Part shown: piece by piece, positions 27,487-37,056 of the stretch
Position numbering within the stretch: the first letter of the stretch is position 1
Layout: each line of letters starts with the position of its first letter
DNA from: Mangrovibacter phragmitis
GTDB taxonomy: Bacteria; Pseudomonadota; Gammaproteobacteria; Enterobacterales; Enterobacteriaceae
NCBI RefSeq assembly: GCF_001655675.1
Contig: NZ_LYRP01000033.1
Span: 310,001 to 374,000 of the forward strand
Length of the DNA: 64,000 nucleotides
Reading direction: 5' to 3'
Program-made: the position numbers and the translations under genes
Notes under the pieces: generated by a model
Databases searched by the model: none
The model's input: the letters and a program-made list of their open reading frames with translations, nothing else
Told to the model about the DNA's origin: nothing

Positions 27487-28905
27487 TTACTGGCCGATAT
27501 CGCGCAGTTTTTTACCGGTCATCAGATTACGTTCAATATGTTCCAGTGTGACGTTTTTGGTTTCCGGAATCAGTACAAAGGTGACAATGATGAACAGAAC
27601 GTTCAGCGCGGTATACAGCCAGAAGGTACCCGCGGCGCCAATGCTGTCGAGCAGTGTCAGGAAAGTGGCCCCAATAATCATATTGGAAACCCAGTTGGTA
27701 GTGGTGGAGCAGGTCACACCAAAGTCACGGCATTTCAACGGCTGAATTTCAGAGCACAGGATCCACACGACCGGTGCAGCACTCATGGCATAACCTGCAA
27801 TACACATCATAGTCATACCAACAGACAACCAGGACAGTGCGCCAGAGCTGTGCCCACCTTCTACCTGCATCAGGCAATAGCCGAGAATCAGTGTCCCCAG
27901 CGCCATCACCGTAAAACCAATTTTCAGTGCAGGTTTACGCCCGGATTTATCAACAGTGAACACGGCAATAAATGTAGCAAGCATAAAGGTCAGCCCAACA
28001 ACCACCGTGGCCATCATTTGTTGTTGAGTACTGGTGAACCCCGCCATTTGGAAAATTTTGGGCGCGTAATACATGATGATATTCATCCCGGTAAATTGCT
28101 GCATTGCCTGCAACAACATCCCCAGGAATACCGCACGGCGCACGTTGTGGTTGCTTTTAAACAGTGCCCAGCCACCTTGTTTAACTTTCAGGCTTTCACG
28201 GATTTCATTCAGTTCTTCGCGGGCTTTTTCTGAGGAATCGCGCAGCATATGCAGTACTTTTTCTGCCTGGTTGTGCTGGCCTTTTGCCGCAAGCCAGCGT
28301 GGGCTGTTTGGCAGGAATACCACCATCACCAGTAAAGCGAGTGCCGGCAGTGCCAGAACACCGAGCATGGCGCGCCAGTTACCGCTATAACTCAGAGCGG
28401 TATCTGATAAGAACGCCAGCAAGATACCCAGTGTCACCATCAACTGGTACATGCTGATCATTTTGCCACGTACATTCTCTGATGCCATTTCAGACAAATA
28501 CAGTGGCGCGGTGTAAGAAGCAATCCCAACCGCAATTCCCAGCACAACACGGGATAGCAGAAGGATTTCCAGGTTGGTGGACATCGCTGAGCCAAGCGAA
28601 CCGAGTATAAACAGAATTGCGCCCGCCATCAGGCTGTATTTGCGGCCCAAACGGAAAGATAACCAGCCATTAAAAAGTGCTCCCAGCGCCGCACCGAGCA
28701 TCATGCTGCTGACAACCCATTCCTGTGCCTGGCTGGTTAAGGTGAAGTAGTGAGTAATAAAAGGCAGAGCACCTGATATAACGCCGATATCCAGACCAAA
28801 CAGCAGGCCAGCCACGGCAGCTGAGATCGAGACAAACAGATTCATCCGGCGCGCTCTTTGTGCCTGGATGGACAGTATATCGCCTGTTTCGCTGACATAA
28901 GACAT
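27487..28905 (-). CDS. araE: Arabinose-proton symporter AraE
   Basis: 472 residues, the same length as E. coli AraE, and very close to it through most of the chain. It is an MFS sugar porter with 12 helices. Signatures: [30 protein letters not shown], the PESPR-like site as [40 protein letters not shown], and C-terminal [12 protein letters not shown]. The segment [17 protein letters not shown] is typical of AraE/GalP. GGAG before the ATG. An AraC half-site upstream supports arabinose control; the araBAD genes are not in the window. Confidence 0.94.
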   Translation of the reverse strand: MSYVSETGDILSIQAQRARRMNLFVSISAAVAGLLFGLDIGVISGALPFITHYFTLTSQAQEWVVSSMMLGAALGALFNGWLSFRLGRKYSLMAGAILFILGSLGSAMSTNLEILLLSRVVLGIAVGIASYTAPLYLSEMASENVRGKMISMYQLMVTLGILLAFLSDTALSYSGNWRAMLGVLALPALALLVMVVFLPNSPRWLAAKGQHNQAEKVLHMLRDSSEKAREELNEIRESLKVKQGGWALFKSNHNVRRAVFLGMLLQAMQQFTGMNIIMYYAPKIFQMAGFTSTQQQMMATVVVGLTFMLATFIAVFTVDKSGRKPALKIGFTVMALGTLILGYCLMQVEGGHSSGALSWLSVGMTMMCIAGYAMSAAPVVWILCSEIQPLKCRDFGVTCSTTTNWVSNMIIGATFLTLLDSIGAAGTFWLYTALNVLFIIVTFVLIPETKNVTLEHIERNLMTGKKLRDIGQ

Positions 28906-28989
28906 AGTGTAACTCCAGCATAGGGTTGTTTTTATGAGGCTACGGTACGGTATTTCCGTTTATTTGCGTCTGGCTTAAATCGTCAGTGA

Positions 28990-29006
28990 TATGGATTATT
29001 GTGCTT
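28990..29006 (-). promoter_or_regulatory. AraC half-site upstream of araE
   Basis: On the minus strand the 17-mer reads AAGC-N7-TCCATA, against the AraC I-site consensus TAGC-N7-TCCATA (9 of 10 fixed bases). It lies about 85 bp before the araE ATG. A CRP-like TGTGA half-site follows at 29020-29024. Confidence 0.65.
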
Positions 29007-29529
29007 CAGCATGTTGTTTTGTGATGTGCGTTCCATAATGAAAGCATGTGTTACATCACGAAATCTTTCCGGTATATAAGGTGAGCCGCGATTTTACTCA
29101 CCTTTTAAGCAGTGGAGTGGCCGGTTTTTAGAGGTTGTGAATATGGATAATTCTTGTTTTTGGTTTTTTGTTGTTCAACGGTTACATGCTGTGCTGCTAA
29201 TAACTTTTTGCATGTGACTGCCACAGATAATGCCCGGATGGTGAGCGCGTTCTTGATTTATATTCCCTTTTTTATGTATGGTTATTTATGCCTGTATTAC
29301 AGGCCCGGCACCATAGCCACTGTTATATACAGACAGGCTTATGCCGGAGAAAAGGAGCCTCGGCTTGTTTGATATGTAAAACCAATCACAGCCATAGGCA
29401 GGATGTAAGGCCGGAAGCATTGTCCGCCAGCCAGACAGATGGTGTAATCTTGAGTTGTTACGCCTGAAAAATGGAGTGACAGTATACGCCAGCTATGGCA
29501 CTGAAGTACTGAGTGGTATTTCAGTCTCG

Positions 29530-29558
29530 GGCCGCCTTCCGGGTGGCCTTTTTATTTT
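29530..29558 (+). terminator. Orphan rho-independent terminator upstream of ahpC
   Basis: Stem GGCCGCC/GGTGGCC (one G-T pair) with a short loop is followed by TTTTTATTTT. No protein gene precedes it on the plus strand, so it may end a small RNA or an antisense leader. Confidence 0.7.
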
Positions 29559-29721
29559 AAGGCTCCCGACAGGGCGTGCTGGTCTGGCGGTTCATACGTC
29601 AGGTTGCAACAATAAGCGTGCATAGTAGGTATTGCTTATTGATTTGATAACGTAAACGCATTGGCTGAAGTGACGAATATTCGCTACTTTATATCCCGTC
29701 GATAACACGGAGGAAGTATAG

Positions 29722-30285
29722 ATGTCCTTAATTAATACCAAAATTAAACCTTTCAAAAACCAGGCATTTAAAAACGGTGAATTCATCGAAGTTACCGAAA
29801 AGAGTGTTGAAGGACGCTGGAGCGTGTTCTTCTTCTACCCGGCTGACTTTACCTTCGTATGTCCGACAGAACTGGGCGACGTAGCTGACCACTACGACGA
29901 ATTCCAGAAACTGGGTGTTGATATTTACTCTGTATCGACTGATACCCACTTCACTCACAAAGCATGGCACGACGAGTCTGACACCATCGCTAAAATCAAA
30001 TACGCGATGATCGGCGACCCGACCGGCACCCTGACCCGTAACTTCGAAAATATGCGTGAAGATGAAGGTCTGGCTGACCGCGGTACTTTCATCGTCGACC
30101 CACAAGGCATCATCCAGGCTATCGAAGTTACTGCTGAAGGCATCGGCCGTGACGCTTCTGACCTGCTGCGTAAAGTGAAAGCGGCTCAGTACGTTGCGAC
30201 TCACCCAGGCGAAGTTTGCCCGGCTAAATGGAAAGAAGGCGATGCCACTCTGGCTCCGTCTCTGGACCTGGTTGGTAAAATCTAA
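29722..30285 (+). CDS. ahpC: Alkyl hydroperoxide peroxiredoxin AhpC
   Basis: 187 residues, typical 2-Cys peroxiredoxin. It reduces H2O2, organic peroxides and peroxynitrite in the cytoplasm. Peroxidatic Cys47 lies in [10 protein letters not shown] and resolving Cys166 in GEVCPAKW; the GGIG-like and YF-type motifs of sensitive peroxiredoxins are located at the usual places. Codon use is strongly biased towards preferred codons, fitting one of the most abundant cell proteins. CGGAGGAAG is a strong ribosome site. OxyR control is known for the family; an OxyR site is not clear by eye. Confidence 0.98.
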   Translation: MSLINTKIKPFKNQAFKNGEFIEVTEKSVEGRWSVFFFYPADFTFVCPTELGDVADHYDEFQKLGVDIYSVSTDTHFTHKAWHDESDTIAKIKYAMIGDPTGTLTRNFENMREDEGLADRGTFIVDPQGIIQAIEVTAEGIGRDASDLLRKVKAAQYVATHPGEVCPAKWKEGDATLAPSLDLVGKI

Positions 30286-30301
30286 TTACCACACCTCACT
30301 G

Positions 30302-30395
30302 GTGCAAGTGCTGTAATAGCCACTTGCACTGGTCAAAAAAATCGCCCGAACTGACGGGCGATGAATCAACGCATTCGGGTGCCTGGCACCCGAAT
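30302..30395 (+). promoter_or_regulatory. Three consecutive hairpins in the ahpC-ahpF gap
   Basis: Three perfect inverted repeats follow each other: GTGCAAGTG/CACTTGCAC (30302-30310 with 30321-30329), ATCGCCCG/CGGGCGAT (30341-30348 with 30355-30362) and a 10-bp stem ATTCGGGTGC/GCACCCGAAT with a 3-nt loop (30373-30382 with 30386-30395). They likely stabilise ahpC mRNA and attenuate read-through into ahpF. The third ends about 20 bp before the ahpF ATG. Confidence 0.7.
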
Positions 30396-30415
30396 TTCTT
30401 GCCAGGGAGATAAAC

Positions 30416-31981
30416 ATGCTCGACGCAACCATGAAAACACAGCTTAAGGGTTACCTTGAGCGTCTGACTAAACCTGTTGAGTTGATTGCCACACTGGATG
30501 ACAGTGCACAGTCCGCTGAAATCAAGGAGCTTCTGGCAGAAATAGCGGAATTATCTGACAAAGTTTCTGTTAAAGAAGACAACACAAGGAATGTACGTAA
30601 ACCGTCGTTCCTGATAACTAACCCAGGCAGTGAACAGGGGCCGCGTTTTGCTGGTTCACCGTTGGGACACGAATTTACCTCACTGGTGCTGGCATTGCTG
30701 TGGACCGGTGGGCACCCGTCAAAAGAAGCGCAGGCTCTGCTTGAGCAGATCCGCGATATCGACGGCGATTTCGAATTTGAAACTTACTATTCGCTCTCTT
30801 GCCACAATTGCCCGGATGTTGTTCAGGCACTGAATTTAATGGCTATCCTCAATCCGCGTATTAAACATACTGCGATTGATGGCGGTGTTTATCAGAATGA
30901 GATAACTGAACGCAACATCATGGGTGTTCCTGCGGTGTTTGTGAATGGTCAGGAATTTGGTCAGGGGCGCATGACTCTGGCAGAAATCGTCGCCAAAGTG
31001 GATACCGGTGCAGAAAAACGCACTGCAGAAGAGCTGAGCAAGCGCGATGCTTATGATGTGTTGATTGTGGGCTCCGGCCCGGCAGGCGCTGCCGCAGCCG
31101 TTTACTCTGCACGTAAAGGTATTCGTACCGGGTTGATGGGGGAGCGCTTTGGCGGCCAGATCCTTGATACAGTAGATATCGAAAATTATATTTCAGTGCC
31201 GAAAACCGAAGGTGCAAAACTGGCGGGTGCGCTTAAATCCCATGTTGATGATTATGATGTGGATGTGATTGACAGCCAGAGTGCGGCGAAACTGATCCCG
31301 GCAGATGTTGAAGGTGGCCTGCATCAGATTCAGACGGCATCCGGTGCAACGCTGAAAGCACGCAGCATCATTCTGGCAACCGGTGCCAAATGGCGCAATA
31401 TGGGGGTTCCTGGTGAAGACCAGTACCGTACTCGCGGCGTAACGTATTGCCCGCACTGTGATGGCCCGCTGTTTAAAGGTAAACGTGTTGCCGTGATTGG
31501 TGGTGGTAACTCGGGTGTTGAAGCGGCGATTGACCTTGCGGGTGTGGTTGAACATGTCACCTTGCTTGAGTTCGCGCCAGAAATGAAAGCCGACCAGGTA
31601 TTGCAGGACAAAGTGCGCAGCCTGAGCAACGTGGATATCATTCTGAATGCGCAAACCACGGAAGTGAAAGGCGATGGCACTAAAGTGACCGGCCTTGAAT
31701 ACCGTGACCGTAATAGTGGTGATGTGCATCAGTTGTCACTGGCCGGGATTTTTGTGCAGATTGGTTTACTGCCTAATACCACCTGGCTTGACGGGGCTGT
31801 TGAATGCAACCGCATGGGTGAAATTATTATTGATGCGAAATGCGAAACCAGTGTGAAAGGGGTATTCGCTGCGGGTGACTGCACCACCGTGCCGTACAAG
31901 CAGATAATCATTGCGACTGGCGAAGGGGCAAAAGCGTCTCTGAGCTCATTTGATTACCTGATTCGCACCAAAACAGCATAA
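30416..31981 (+). CDS. ahpF: Alkyl hydroperoxide reductase subunit F, AhpF
   Basis: 521 residues, as in E. coli. It is the NADH-dependent flavoprotein that re-reduces AhpC. Domains: tandem thioredoxin-like N-terminal domain with redox pair Cys129-His-Asn-Cys132, a linker about 196-210, then a thioredoxin-reductase-like module with FAD motif [20 protein letters not shown] (about 214-233), redox pair Cys345-Pro-His-Cys348, NADH motif [12 protein letters not shown] and the C-terminal FAD motif [16 protein letters not shown] precedes the ATG. Confidence 0.98.
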   Translation: MLDATMKTQLKGYLERLTKPVELIATLDDSAQSAEIKELLAEIAELSDKVSVKEDNTRNVRKPSFLITNPGSEQGPRFAGSPLGHEFTSLVLALLWTGGHPSKEAQALLEQIRDIDGDFEFETYYSLSCHNCPDVVQALNLMAILNPRIKHTAIDGGVYQNEITERNIMGVPAVFVNGQEFGQGRMTLAEIVAKVDTGAEKRTAEELSKRDAYDVLIVGSGPAGAAAAVYSARKGIRTGLMGERFGGQILDTVDIENYISVPKTEGAKLAGALKSHVDDYDVDVIDSQSAAKLIPADVEGGLHQIQTASGATLKARSIILATGAKWRNMGVPGEDQYRTRGVTYCPHCDGPLFKGKRVAVIGGGNSGVEAAIDLAGVVEHVTLLEFAPEMKADQVLQDKVRSLSNVDIILNAQTTEVKGDGTKVTGLEYRDRNSGDVHQLSLAGIFVQIGLLPNTTWLDGAVECNRMGEIIIDAKCETSVKGVFAAGDCTTVPYKQIIIATGEGAKASLSSFDYLIRTKTA

Positions 31982-31998
31982 TTAATTGTTCATACAGT

Positions 31999-32032
31999 AA
32001 AAAGGCTGCCATTTGTTGGCAGCCTTTTTTTA
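31999..32032. terminator. Bidirectional terminator between ahpF and the GntP permease
   Basis: A 12-bp stem, AAAAGGCTGCCA paired with TGGCAGCCTTTT, with a 5-nt loop and long A and T runs. It ends both converging genes. Confidence 0.92.
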
Positions 32033-32097
32033 CTTTTACGGTAACTAACGGTAAAGCTGCCATACCGGGGCGTTACCGGAACCGTTCAGGTACAGGC

Positions 32098-33474
32098 TTA
32101 CAGGATAAGACTCCCCAGGGCTGCCAGCAGGAAAGCAATTGTTCCCAGCAAGGTCTCCATTACAGTCCAGGTTTTCAGTGTGGTTTTCTCATCCATTTCA
32201 AGGAAACGACCAACCAGCCAGAAGCCTGAGTCGTTCACATGTGACAGCACGGTAGCGCCGCCTGCGATAGCAATCACAATAAAACACAGGTCGAACTGGC
32301 TGAGGCCTGGTGTTGCCTGCACCATCGGTGCAACCAGTGCCGCTGTGGTGGTTAACGCAACCGTTGCCGAACCCTGAGCCACACGCAAAATTGCCGACAC
32401 AACAAATGCTGCGACAATCAGCGGTAACCCAATGTTGCTCAGAACATCGGCCAGCGCATTACCAATACCACTGGCGCGCAGTACACCACCAAACATCCCA
32501 CCGGCACCGGTTACCAGCACGATGGCGCAAATTGGCCCCAGCGCACCATCACAGATTTTTTCCAGGTGCTGGCGGCTACGGCTGCCACTGAAAACTTGCA
32601 GTGCGAAGAACACAGTAATCAGCAGGGCTACCGGTGTTTTACCCAGCATACGTAAGATTTGTACCAGTGTGTTATCTGCTGATACCCAGCCGATAACGGT
32701 TGCCGTATTCAGGCCTGTATCTAAAAAGATAAGGATCAGCGGCAGCATCAGAATTGTCATTACCATGCCGAAAGAGGGGGGCTGATGCGACGCGTCACGT
32801 TCAATGTCACCCAAAAATGATGACGGTAATTTCACGTCAAATTTTTTGCCAGCATATTGCCCGTAGAGGTACGCACCGATATACCAGGTCGGGATAGCGA
32901 TAATCAGGCCAAGGATAACCAACAGACCAATATTGGCACCCAGTAAATCACTGGCGGCAACCGGGCCTGGGTGGGGCGGAACCAGCGCATGCATGACTGC
33001 AAAAGCACCGGCAGCCGGGAAAGCATATTTCAGTGTGGAACCACCGAATTGCTTCGCCACGCTGAAGATAATTGGCAGCATCACCACCAGGCCTGCATCG
33101 AAAAAGATAGGAAAGCCGAACATCAGCGAGGCAACACCAATTGCCAGTGGTGCGCGCTTCTCACCAAACTTGTTAACCAGGGTGTCTGCGAGAACTTGCG
33201 CTCCACCAGAAACCTCAAGCAGCCGGCCAATCATGGCACCCAGACCCACCAGCAAGGCTACACTCGCCAGTGTACTGCCAAATCCATTTAACAGCGTGGG
33301 AACCACTTTGTCGAAAGGCACTTTTGTTACCAGCGCCACCAGAATGCTGACCAGAGTGAGGGCCAGAAATGCATGTACCCGGAAACGCATAATGAGGATT
33401 AGAAGAACAACTACCGAGGCAGCAGCAATCCCCAGAAGGGTGCCTGCACTATATGCGTGTGTTAATTCTGTCAT
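32098..33474 (-). CDS. Gluconate:H+ symporter, GntP family
   Basis: 458 residues from an ATG with AGGGG ahead. A polytopic inner-membrane transporter (about 13 helices) of the GntP/GntT/GntU/IdnT/DsdX family. Family hallmarks: GFPIFFDAGLVVMLPIIF, the VPPHPGPVAASDLLGA loop, LVTGAGGMFGGVLRASGIG, ILRVAQGSATVALTT, and SHVNDSGFWLVG. The pair of GntR-type operators upstream makes gluconate, or a related aldonate such as idonate, the likely substrate. It stands alone, without gntK, and replaces the ybdQ-rnk region found between ahpF and rna in E. coli. Confidence 0.88.
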   Translation of the reverse strand: MTELTHAYSAGTLLGIAAASVVVLLILIMRFRVHAFLALTLVSILVALVTKVPFDKVVPTLLNGFGSTLASVALLVGLGAMIGRLLEVSGGAQVLADTLVNKFGEKRAPLAIGVASLMFGFPIFFDAGLVVMLPIIFSVAKQFGGSTLKYAFPAAGAFAVMHALVPPHPGPVAASDLLGANIGLLVILGLIIAIPTWYIGAYLYGQYAGKKFDVKLPSSFLGDIERDASHQPPSFGMVMTILMLPLILIFLDTGLNTATVIGWVSADNTLVQILRMLGKTPVALLITVFFALQVFSGSRSRQHLEKICDGALGPICAIVLVTGAGGMFGGVLRASGIGNALADVLSNIGLPLIVAAFVVSAILRVAQGSATVALTTTAALVAPMVQATPGLSQFDLCFIVIAIAGGATVLSHVNDSGFWLVGRFLEMDEKTTLKTWTVMETLLGTIAFLLAALGSLIL

Positions 33475-33531
33475 GGAATAACCCCTATGAACTTGAGCGT
33501 AGTACGAAAAGGAAAACCCTTCGTTCTGTGC

Positions 33532-33560
33532 TGATACCGGTAACATGATACTGGTAACAT
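33532..33560 (-). promoter_or_regulatory. Two tandem GntR-type operators of the gluconate permease
   Basis: On the minus strand ATGTTACCAGTATCA and ATGTTACCGGTATCA follow each other with one shared base; both resemble the GntR palindrome ATGTTACCGGTAACAT. E. coli gntT and gntKU also have two such sites. They lie 58-86 bp before the ATG. Confidence 0.75.
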
Positions 33561-33947
33561 TCTCTGCACTTAAAGCGTTCCTGACATGTTTATTAATATT
33601 TTGAGATGTATATCAAGCATTAGATATAAATACCCACTTTGTTGATCTGCACACTTGTTTTTAAAAAATAGCTTTGTTAGCGCATTGATTGTTAAATGTA
33701 ACTTCTATGTTAATCATTATATTAATTATAGTGTTATCACCGGATATAACCCCGGGCGTGAGAATAAATAACGTTTTTATGGTGCGTGGGTAAAATTAAA
33801 TTATGACAAGAATGAAGGGGTGACAGTCACTCAGGAGGCGTGACGATGGGCGAAAGGGCTTAAGTGAGCACATAATTATTCCCACTGGATGCCATATTCA
33901 GGGGGAAGAAAGTGCCCGTTAATTAAATAACAGGCATAAAAAATGTG
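33561..33947. other. AT-rich gap between the gluconate permease and rna
   Basis: 387 bp, very AT-rich next to the permease promoter. I find no gene and no clear terminator for rna. Confidence 0.5.
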
Positions 33948-34754
33948 TCAGAAACCGGCCGCGTCCAGGCGGAATTGTGCCGGGCAGTTACCGGGGTGAG
34001 CGCCCGGCGCAAAACTGCCTGCCGATAATGGTGCGTTGATGCTGCCAGCCCGAATGGCGATTTGGATTTCTGTCAGCCATGCCGGGTTGCCGTGGCACAT
34101 AAAACGGAAAGCTTTTACACTTTTCTCGCCATAAGCCTTGCTGATTGCCTGGTTAAGCGCATCACGCGAAACGGTTTCGCCATAATGGCTGGCAAGAAAA
34201 GCGCCAGGGATACTGTGGCGAATCTCACTATTAAGCCGCAACATGGTGCCAAAGTAGTCATTGGGTACAAAACCAAAACAGACCCCATGTTTTGCGTATT
34301 CATAGCGTTCAAGGCATGAAGTGCCACCTGCGCCCGGCATGTGTTGCACCAGTTGCGCTGCCAGCGAAGGCGAAATGCCCGTATCAGGAGCGGCGCATTT
34401 TCTGCTGGCTTTTACTTCTGGCATATCAGGAACCGGGCGGGTTGCACAACCAAACCGCATCCAGCGGCGCCTGTCCACTCCCTGACGGGCAATACTGCGA
34501 GGCAGGTCTGGCCATAACCCGTGAATGGTCAGAAACTGTGTTTTGTCTGCCTGTTCCTGCTGGTTCTGGCATTCTGCGGGTAATGCGCGCTGGCTTTGGT
34601 GCATTGTTTCACAAAAACCCGGCTGCCAGGAAAGCGCCAGAACATAGTGGTCAAAGTCACTATAGCGCTGTGCCTGCAGTGGAGCGCCATAGCCTGGTAT
34701 GGCAAGCGAAAACAGTGCGGCGAGAAAAGCGCCAGTTATTATGCGGTTAATCAT
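33948..34754 (-). CDS. rna: Periplasmic ribonuclease I (RNase T2 family)
   Basis: 268 residues (E. coli RNase I 268). Signal peptide about 1-23. Broad-specificity endoribonuclease of the periplasm that scavenges RNA. The two conserved active-site segments are TIHGLWPDLP (CAS I His) and SCLERYEYAKHGVCFGF (CAS II, with Glu, Lys and His). RRRWMRFGCATRPVP, FRFMCHGNPAWLTEIQI and the C-terminal HPGNCPAQF match the enteric enzyme, with paired cysteines. The start is MINRI with a weak AGG; the longer frame upstream overlaps repeat copy B. Downstream of dcuC but separated by the repeat. Confidence 0.95.
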   Translation of the reverse strand: MINRIITGAFLAALFSLAIPGYGAPLQAQRYSDFDHYVLALSWQPGFCETMHQSQRALPAECQNQQEQADKTQFLTIHGLWPDLPRSIARQGVDRRRWMRFGCATRPVPDMPEVKASRKCAAPDTGISPSLAAQLVQHMPGAGGTSCLERYEYAKHGVCFGFVPNDYFGTMLRLNSEIRHSIPGAFLASHYGETVSRDALNQAISKAYGEKSVKAFRFMCHGNPAWLTEIQIAIRAGSINAPLSAGSFAPGAHPGNCPAQFRLDAAGF

Positions 34755-34816
34755 GTGCCTGTCATTACGTTTGTTGCTGTTGTGTTCAGGGCTACAGTGT
34801 AGCCCTTTTCGGGAGC

Positions 34817-34957
34817 TGAGTCTGATGACAAACCTCATGTCCGCACAGAACAAGAGGATGTCACCCAATAAAAACCAGGAAAATCAATTTATTGATTTTC
34901 GCCCGCTAACTAAAAAGAAGGAAAAACCACGCTTTTTCCTTCTTTTCATCAAGCTGA
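34817..34957 (+). repeat. Dispersed ~142-bp intergenic repeat, copy B
   Basis: Same element as 17772 (inverted) and 57569. Ends TGAGTCTGATGAC and TCATCAAGCTGA. Internal inverted repeats: TGACA...TGTCA over the first 40 bp, GAAAATCAAT-TT-ATTGATTTTC, and AAAAGAAGGAAAAA/TTTTTCCTTCTTTT. It lies between the 3' end of dcuC and the 5' end of rna, where the A/T-flanked stem could end dcuC transcription. Confidence 0.9.
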
Positions 34958-34982
34958 GCCCCCTTTTTGGGTGCTGTGCGAA

Positions 34983-36359
34983 TTAAGGGAGCATAACAGT
35001 GGCGGGAACCAGTATTTCGGTTGCCAGAATGACCACTATCAGGCCAACCAGAACCGGCACTGACGTGCGTTTTACCACTTCAAAAGGGGATATTTTCGCC
35101 ATACCGGCAACAGCCACCACTACGCCAGATACCGGTGAGATAGTTCTCCCCAGGTTTGATGCCTGAAGCATCGGAATGGTTAAATATGCCGGATTAATGC
35201 CAGCTTGCTGCGCCAGGCGCGGAATCAGCTCAACAAATGCGTAGAACGGGGCGTTACCCGAGCCTGTGGTCATCGCCGCTAACATAGTCAGAACAACCAG
35301 CACCAGCATCAGAATAATGCTGCCGGAGCCAAAGGATGTCGCAATGGATATCAGGCTCTGGATAAACCCAATAGTGCTTAACCCCTGGGCGAATAACCCG
35401 GCAGCCACTAACAGCATGACCACGTTGGCGAAAGCATCGGCCATTCCTCTCCATGCCACATCCAGCCCGGCAAAAACCGTTTTGGTATTAAAGCTGCGCA
35501 AAAATTCGATGATGGCTGACAGCAGCATACAAATAACCAGAATGGTAATGATATGCAGGCTGGGGCCCCATTTGCCGTCAAAGATTAATACCCCAATAAT
35601 TGGCGTGAAAGGCAGAATTGCATAGAAAGAGGGTGCACTGGTGTCAATTTCTTTGATGTCCAGTTGCTCGCTGGTAATGTTTTCTTTTTTATCAAGAAAG
35701 CGCTGCCAGAAAAAATGCGCGATGGCCATGCAGATAATTGCGGCAATAGAAACAGGCAGCGTAGTTTTAAAGGCAAAATTAACCAGATCCATTTCTGACG
35801 CTTTGGCTGCAAGCACGACATCGCCCGATGTGGGCGACAAAATGATAGCGGCAGGAGAGGCACAAATTGCGGCAGCGGCACCACGACTGATGCCGACATT
35901 GACCATTACCGGAAACAACGTCGCCATTAACAACACGCCAAGCCCGGTTGCTGAGGAAACCGCCAGTGACATAAGGCAGGCAACAAAATAAGCTGCGACC
36001 ATCAGCAAATAAGGCGAGTTGATGAATTGCAGTGGTTTGGATGCCAGCTTTACCACCATGTCATTGGCACCAATATGCGTCATATATGCCGCAAAACCGC
36101 ACAGCACCATGATCATCATGCCGAGATCGCCACCGCGGCTCATCAACAAAATTTTGATGTATTCCACGATATCTACGCTGAGAAAACCCGTGCTGGCTTC
36201 ACTGGCAGGCAGAATACGGTGGCCCATGATGGCACTGATGATAAGCAGCACCAGACCACCGACAAATAATACGCCAGTAGCGGAATAGCCTTTGATGATG
36301 TAACGGGCAACGCCGATGATTACCAGAATACCAACGGCAAGTTCAAAAAAAGTGAGCAT
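34983..36359 (-). CDS. dcuC: Anaerobic C4-dicarboxylate transporter DcuC
   Basis: 458 residues (E. coli 461); strongly conserved along its length. Inner-membrane carrier that exports succinate during fumarate respiration and fermentation. Typical segments: MLTFFELAVGILVIIGVARY, GGDLGMMIMVLCGFAAYMTHIGAN, SLAVSSATGLGVLLMATLFPV, GMADAFANVVMLLVAAGLFAQG, and TGSGNAPFYAFVELIPRLA. A possible FNR site lies about 150 bp upstream. Confidence 0.96.
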   Translation of the reverse strand: MLTFFELAVGILVIIGVARYIIKGYSATGVLFVGGLVLLIISAIMGHRILPASEASTGFLSVDIVEYIKILLMSRGGDLGMMIMVLCGFAAYMTHIGANDMVVKLASKPLQFINSPYLLMVAAYFVACLMSLAVSSATGLGVLLMATLFPVMVNVGISRGAAAAICASPAAIILSPTSGDVVLAAKASEMDLVNFAFKTTLPVSIAAIICMAIAHFFWQRFLDKKENITSEQLDIKEIDTSAPSFYAILPFTPIIGVLIFDGKWGPSLHIITILVICMLLSAIIEFLRSFNTKTVFAGLDVAWRGMADAFANVVMLLVAAGLFAQGLSTIGFIQSLISIATSFGSGSIILMLVLVVLTMLAAMTTGSGNAPFYAFVELIPRLAQQAGINPAYLTIPMLQASNLGRTISPVSGVVVAVAGMAKISPFEVVKRTSVPVLVGLIVVILATEILVPATVMLP

Positions 36360-36505
36360 AGTTTCCCCTGTTTGTGGCTAAACGCGCACGGTGACATGTG
36401 GCATAGCATGGCTATAGCGCTAAGTCGCAATCATGACGTTCAGTAACACAGTGTAAATTATGTAAGTATCGCAGAGGAATGTGCCTAATCATTCCACTTT
36501 TTTTG

Positions 36506-36519
36506 CTGACAAAAATCAA
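36506..36519 (-). promoter_or_regulatory. Candidate FNR site upstream of dcuC
   Basis: On the minus strand TTGAT-N4-GTCAG: perfect left half, three of five in the right half against TTGAT-N4-ATCAA. E. coli dcuC is induced anaerobically through FNR. Confidence 0.4.
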
Positions 36520-36980
36520 TAAAACAGCAATAAAATCTAATATTTTGCGGTTTTATGGATTGAATGTATCAGTGAAGGGGGCGTGTGTTGGCTGCCGGCC
36601 CTGAACAGGTCCTGGGTTAATTGCCAGGCTATCTGTTTACCTGGAAATACGCGGCGGTTGAAAGAATATTAATAATGGCTGCTGATATCTGTTATTTAGT
36701 GATAAAAATAACCAGGATTTTTCTGTGTGATAAATTTTTCGTAAAATGGCATGTTATGATAGCCCGTAAACAAGAATACCAGATTTAGATATTTCAACGG
36801 GTTCGTCAGAAGGGTAATTAATAATTCATCAATACAATATGAATTCTTGTAAGGTACGCCAGGTCTGGTTTGTGGCGTAGATAATTGCCACTGGTTCAAC
36901 ATTTTTTTGCGTGGGAAAAACTGAGGTATTTTTCGGAATTATACATCTTGATTTTCAAGAAAATAATTTTTCCGGTTCTT

Positions 36981-36997
36981 TGTTCAGGTTTCGTTAA
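36981..36997 (+). promoter_or_regulatory. Candidate PhoP box upstream of pagP
   Basis: TGTTCA-N5-CGTTAA resembles the PhoP direct repeat TGTTTA-N5-TGTTTA (5 of 6 and 4 of 6). It lies 60-76 bp before the chosen pagP start. PhoP/PhoQ control of pagP is known in Salmonella. Confidence 0.4.
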
Positions 36998-37056
36998 TAA
37001 AAGCACCCGTAGTCTGTGCATATTTGAAAGTATTTGGTGGCGACAAAGTGTTCAAG

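Larger units (their letters stand above)
28906..29721. other. 816-bp divergent gap between araE and ahpC
   Basis: No protein gene can be supported. It contains the AraC-type site for araE, a hairpin GCCTGT-ATT-ACAGGC at 29290-29304, a plus-strand terminator at 29530-29558 with no gene in front of it, and the ahpC leader. In E. coli dsbG lies on the far side of ahpC; it is absent here. Confidence 0.6.
36360..37056. other. AT-rich dcuC-pagP divergent gap
   Basis: About 700 bp, strongly AT-rich. It contains a candidate FNR site (for dcuC) and a candidate PhoP box (for pagP). No protein gene is supported; open frames here have poor codon use and no ribosome site. Confidence 0.6.

Noticed and set aside
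27538-28233. Plus-strand open frame (231 codons) inside araE
   Set aside because: Antisense shadow of a conserved transporter, with unlikely composition.
29154-29372. Plus-strand frame (72 codons) in the araE-ahpC gap
   Set aside because: Cys/Tyr-rich, no Shine-Dalgarno, no homology; looks like chance in AT-rich DNA.
29615-29720. OxyR site before ahpC
   Set aside because: Expected from known biology, but I could not align a convincing ATAG-N7-CTAT tetrad; left out as a feature.
32933-33481. Plus-strand open frame (182 codons) inside the GntP permease
   Set aside because: Antisense shadow; Thr/Arg/Ala-rich with no family resemblance.
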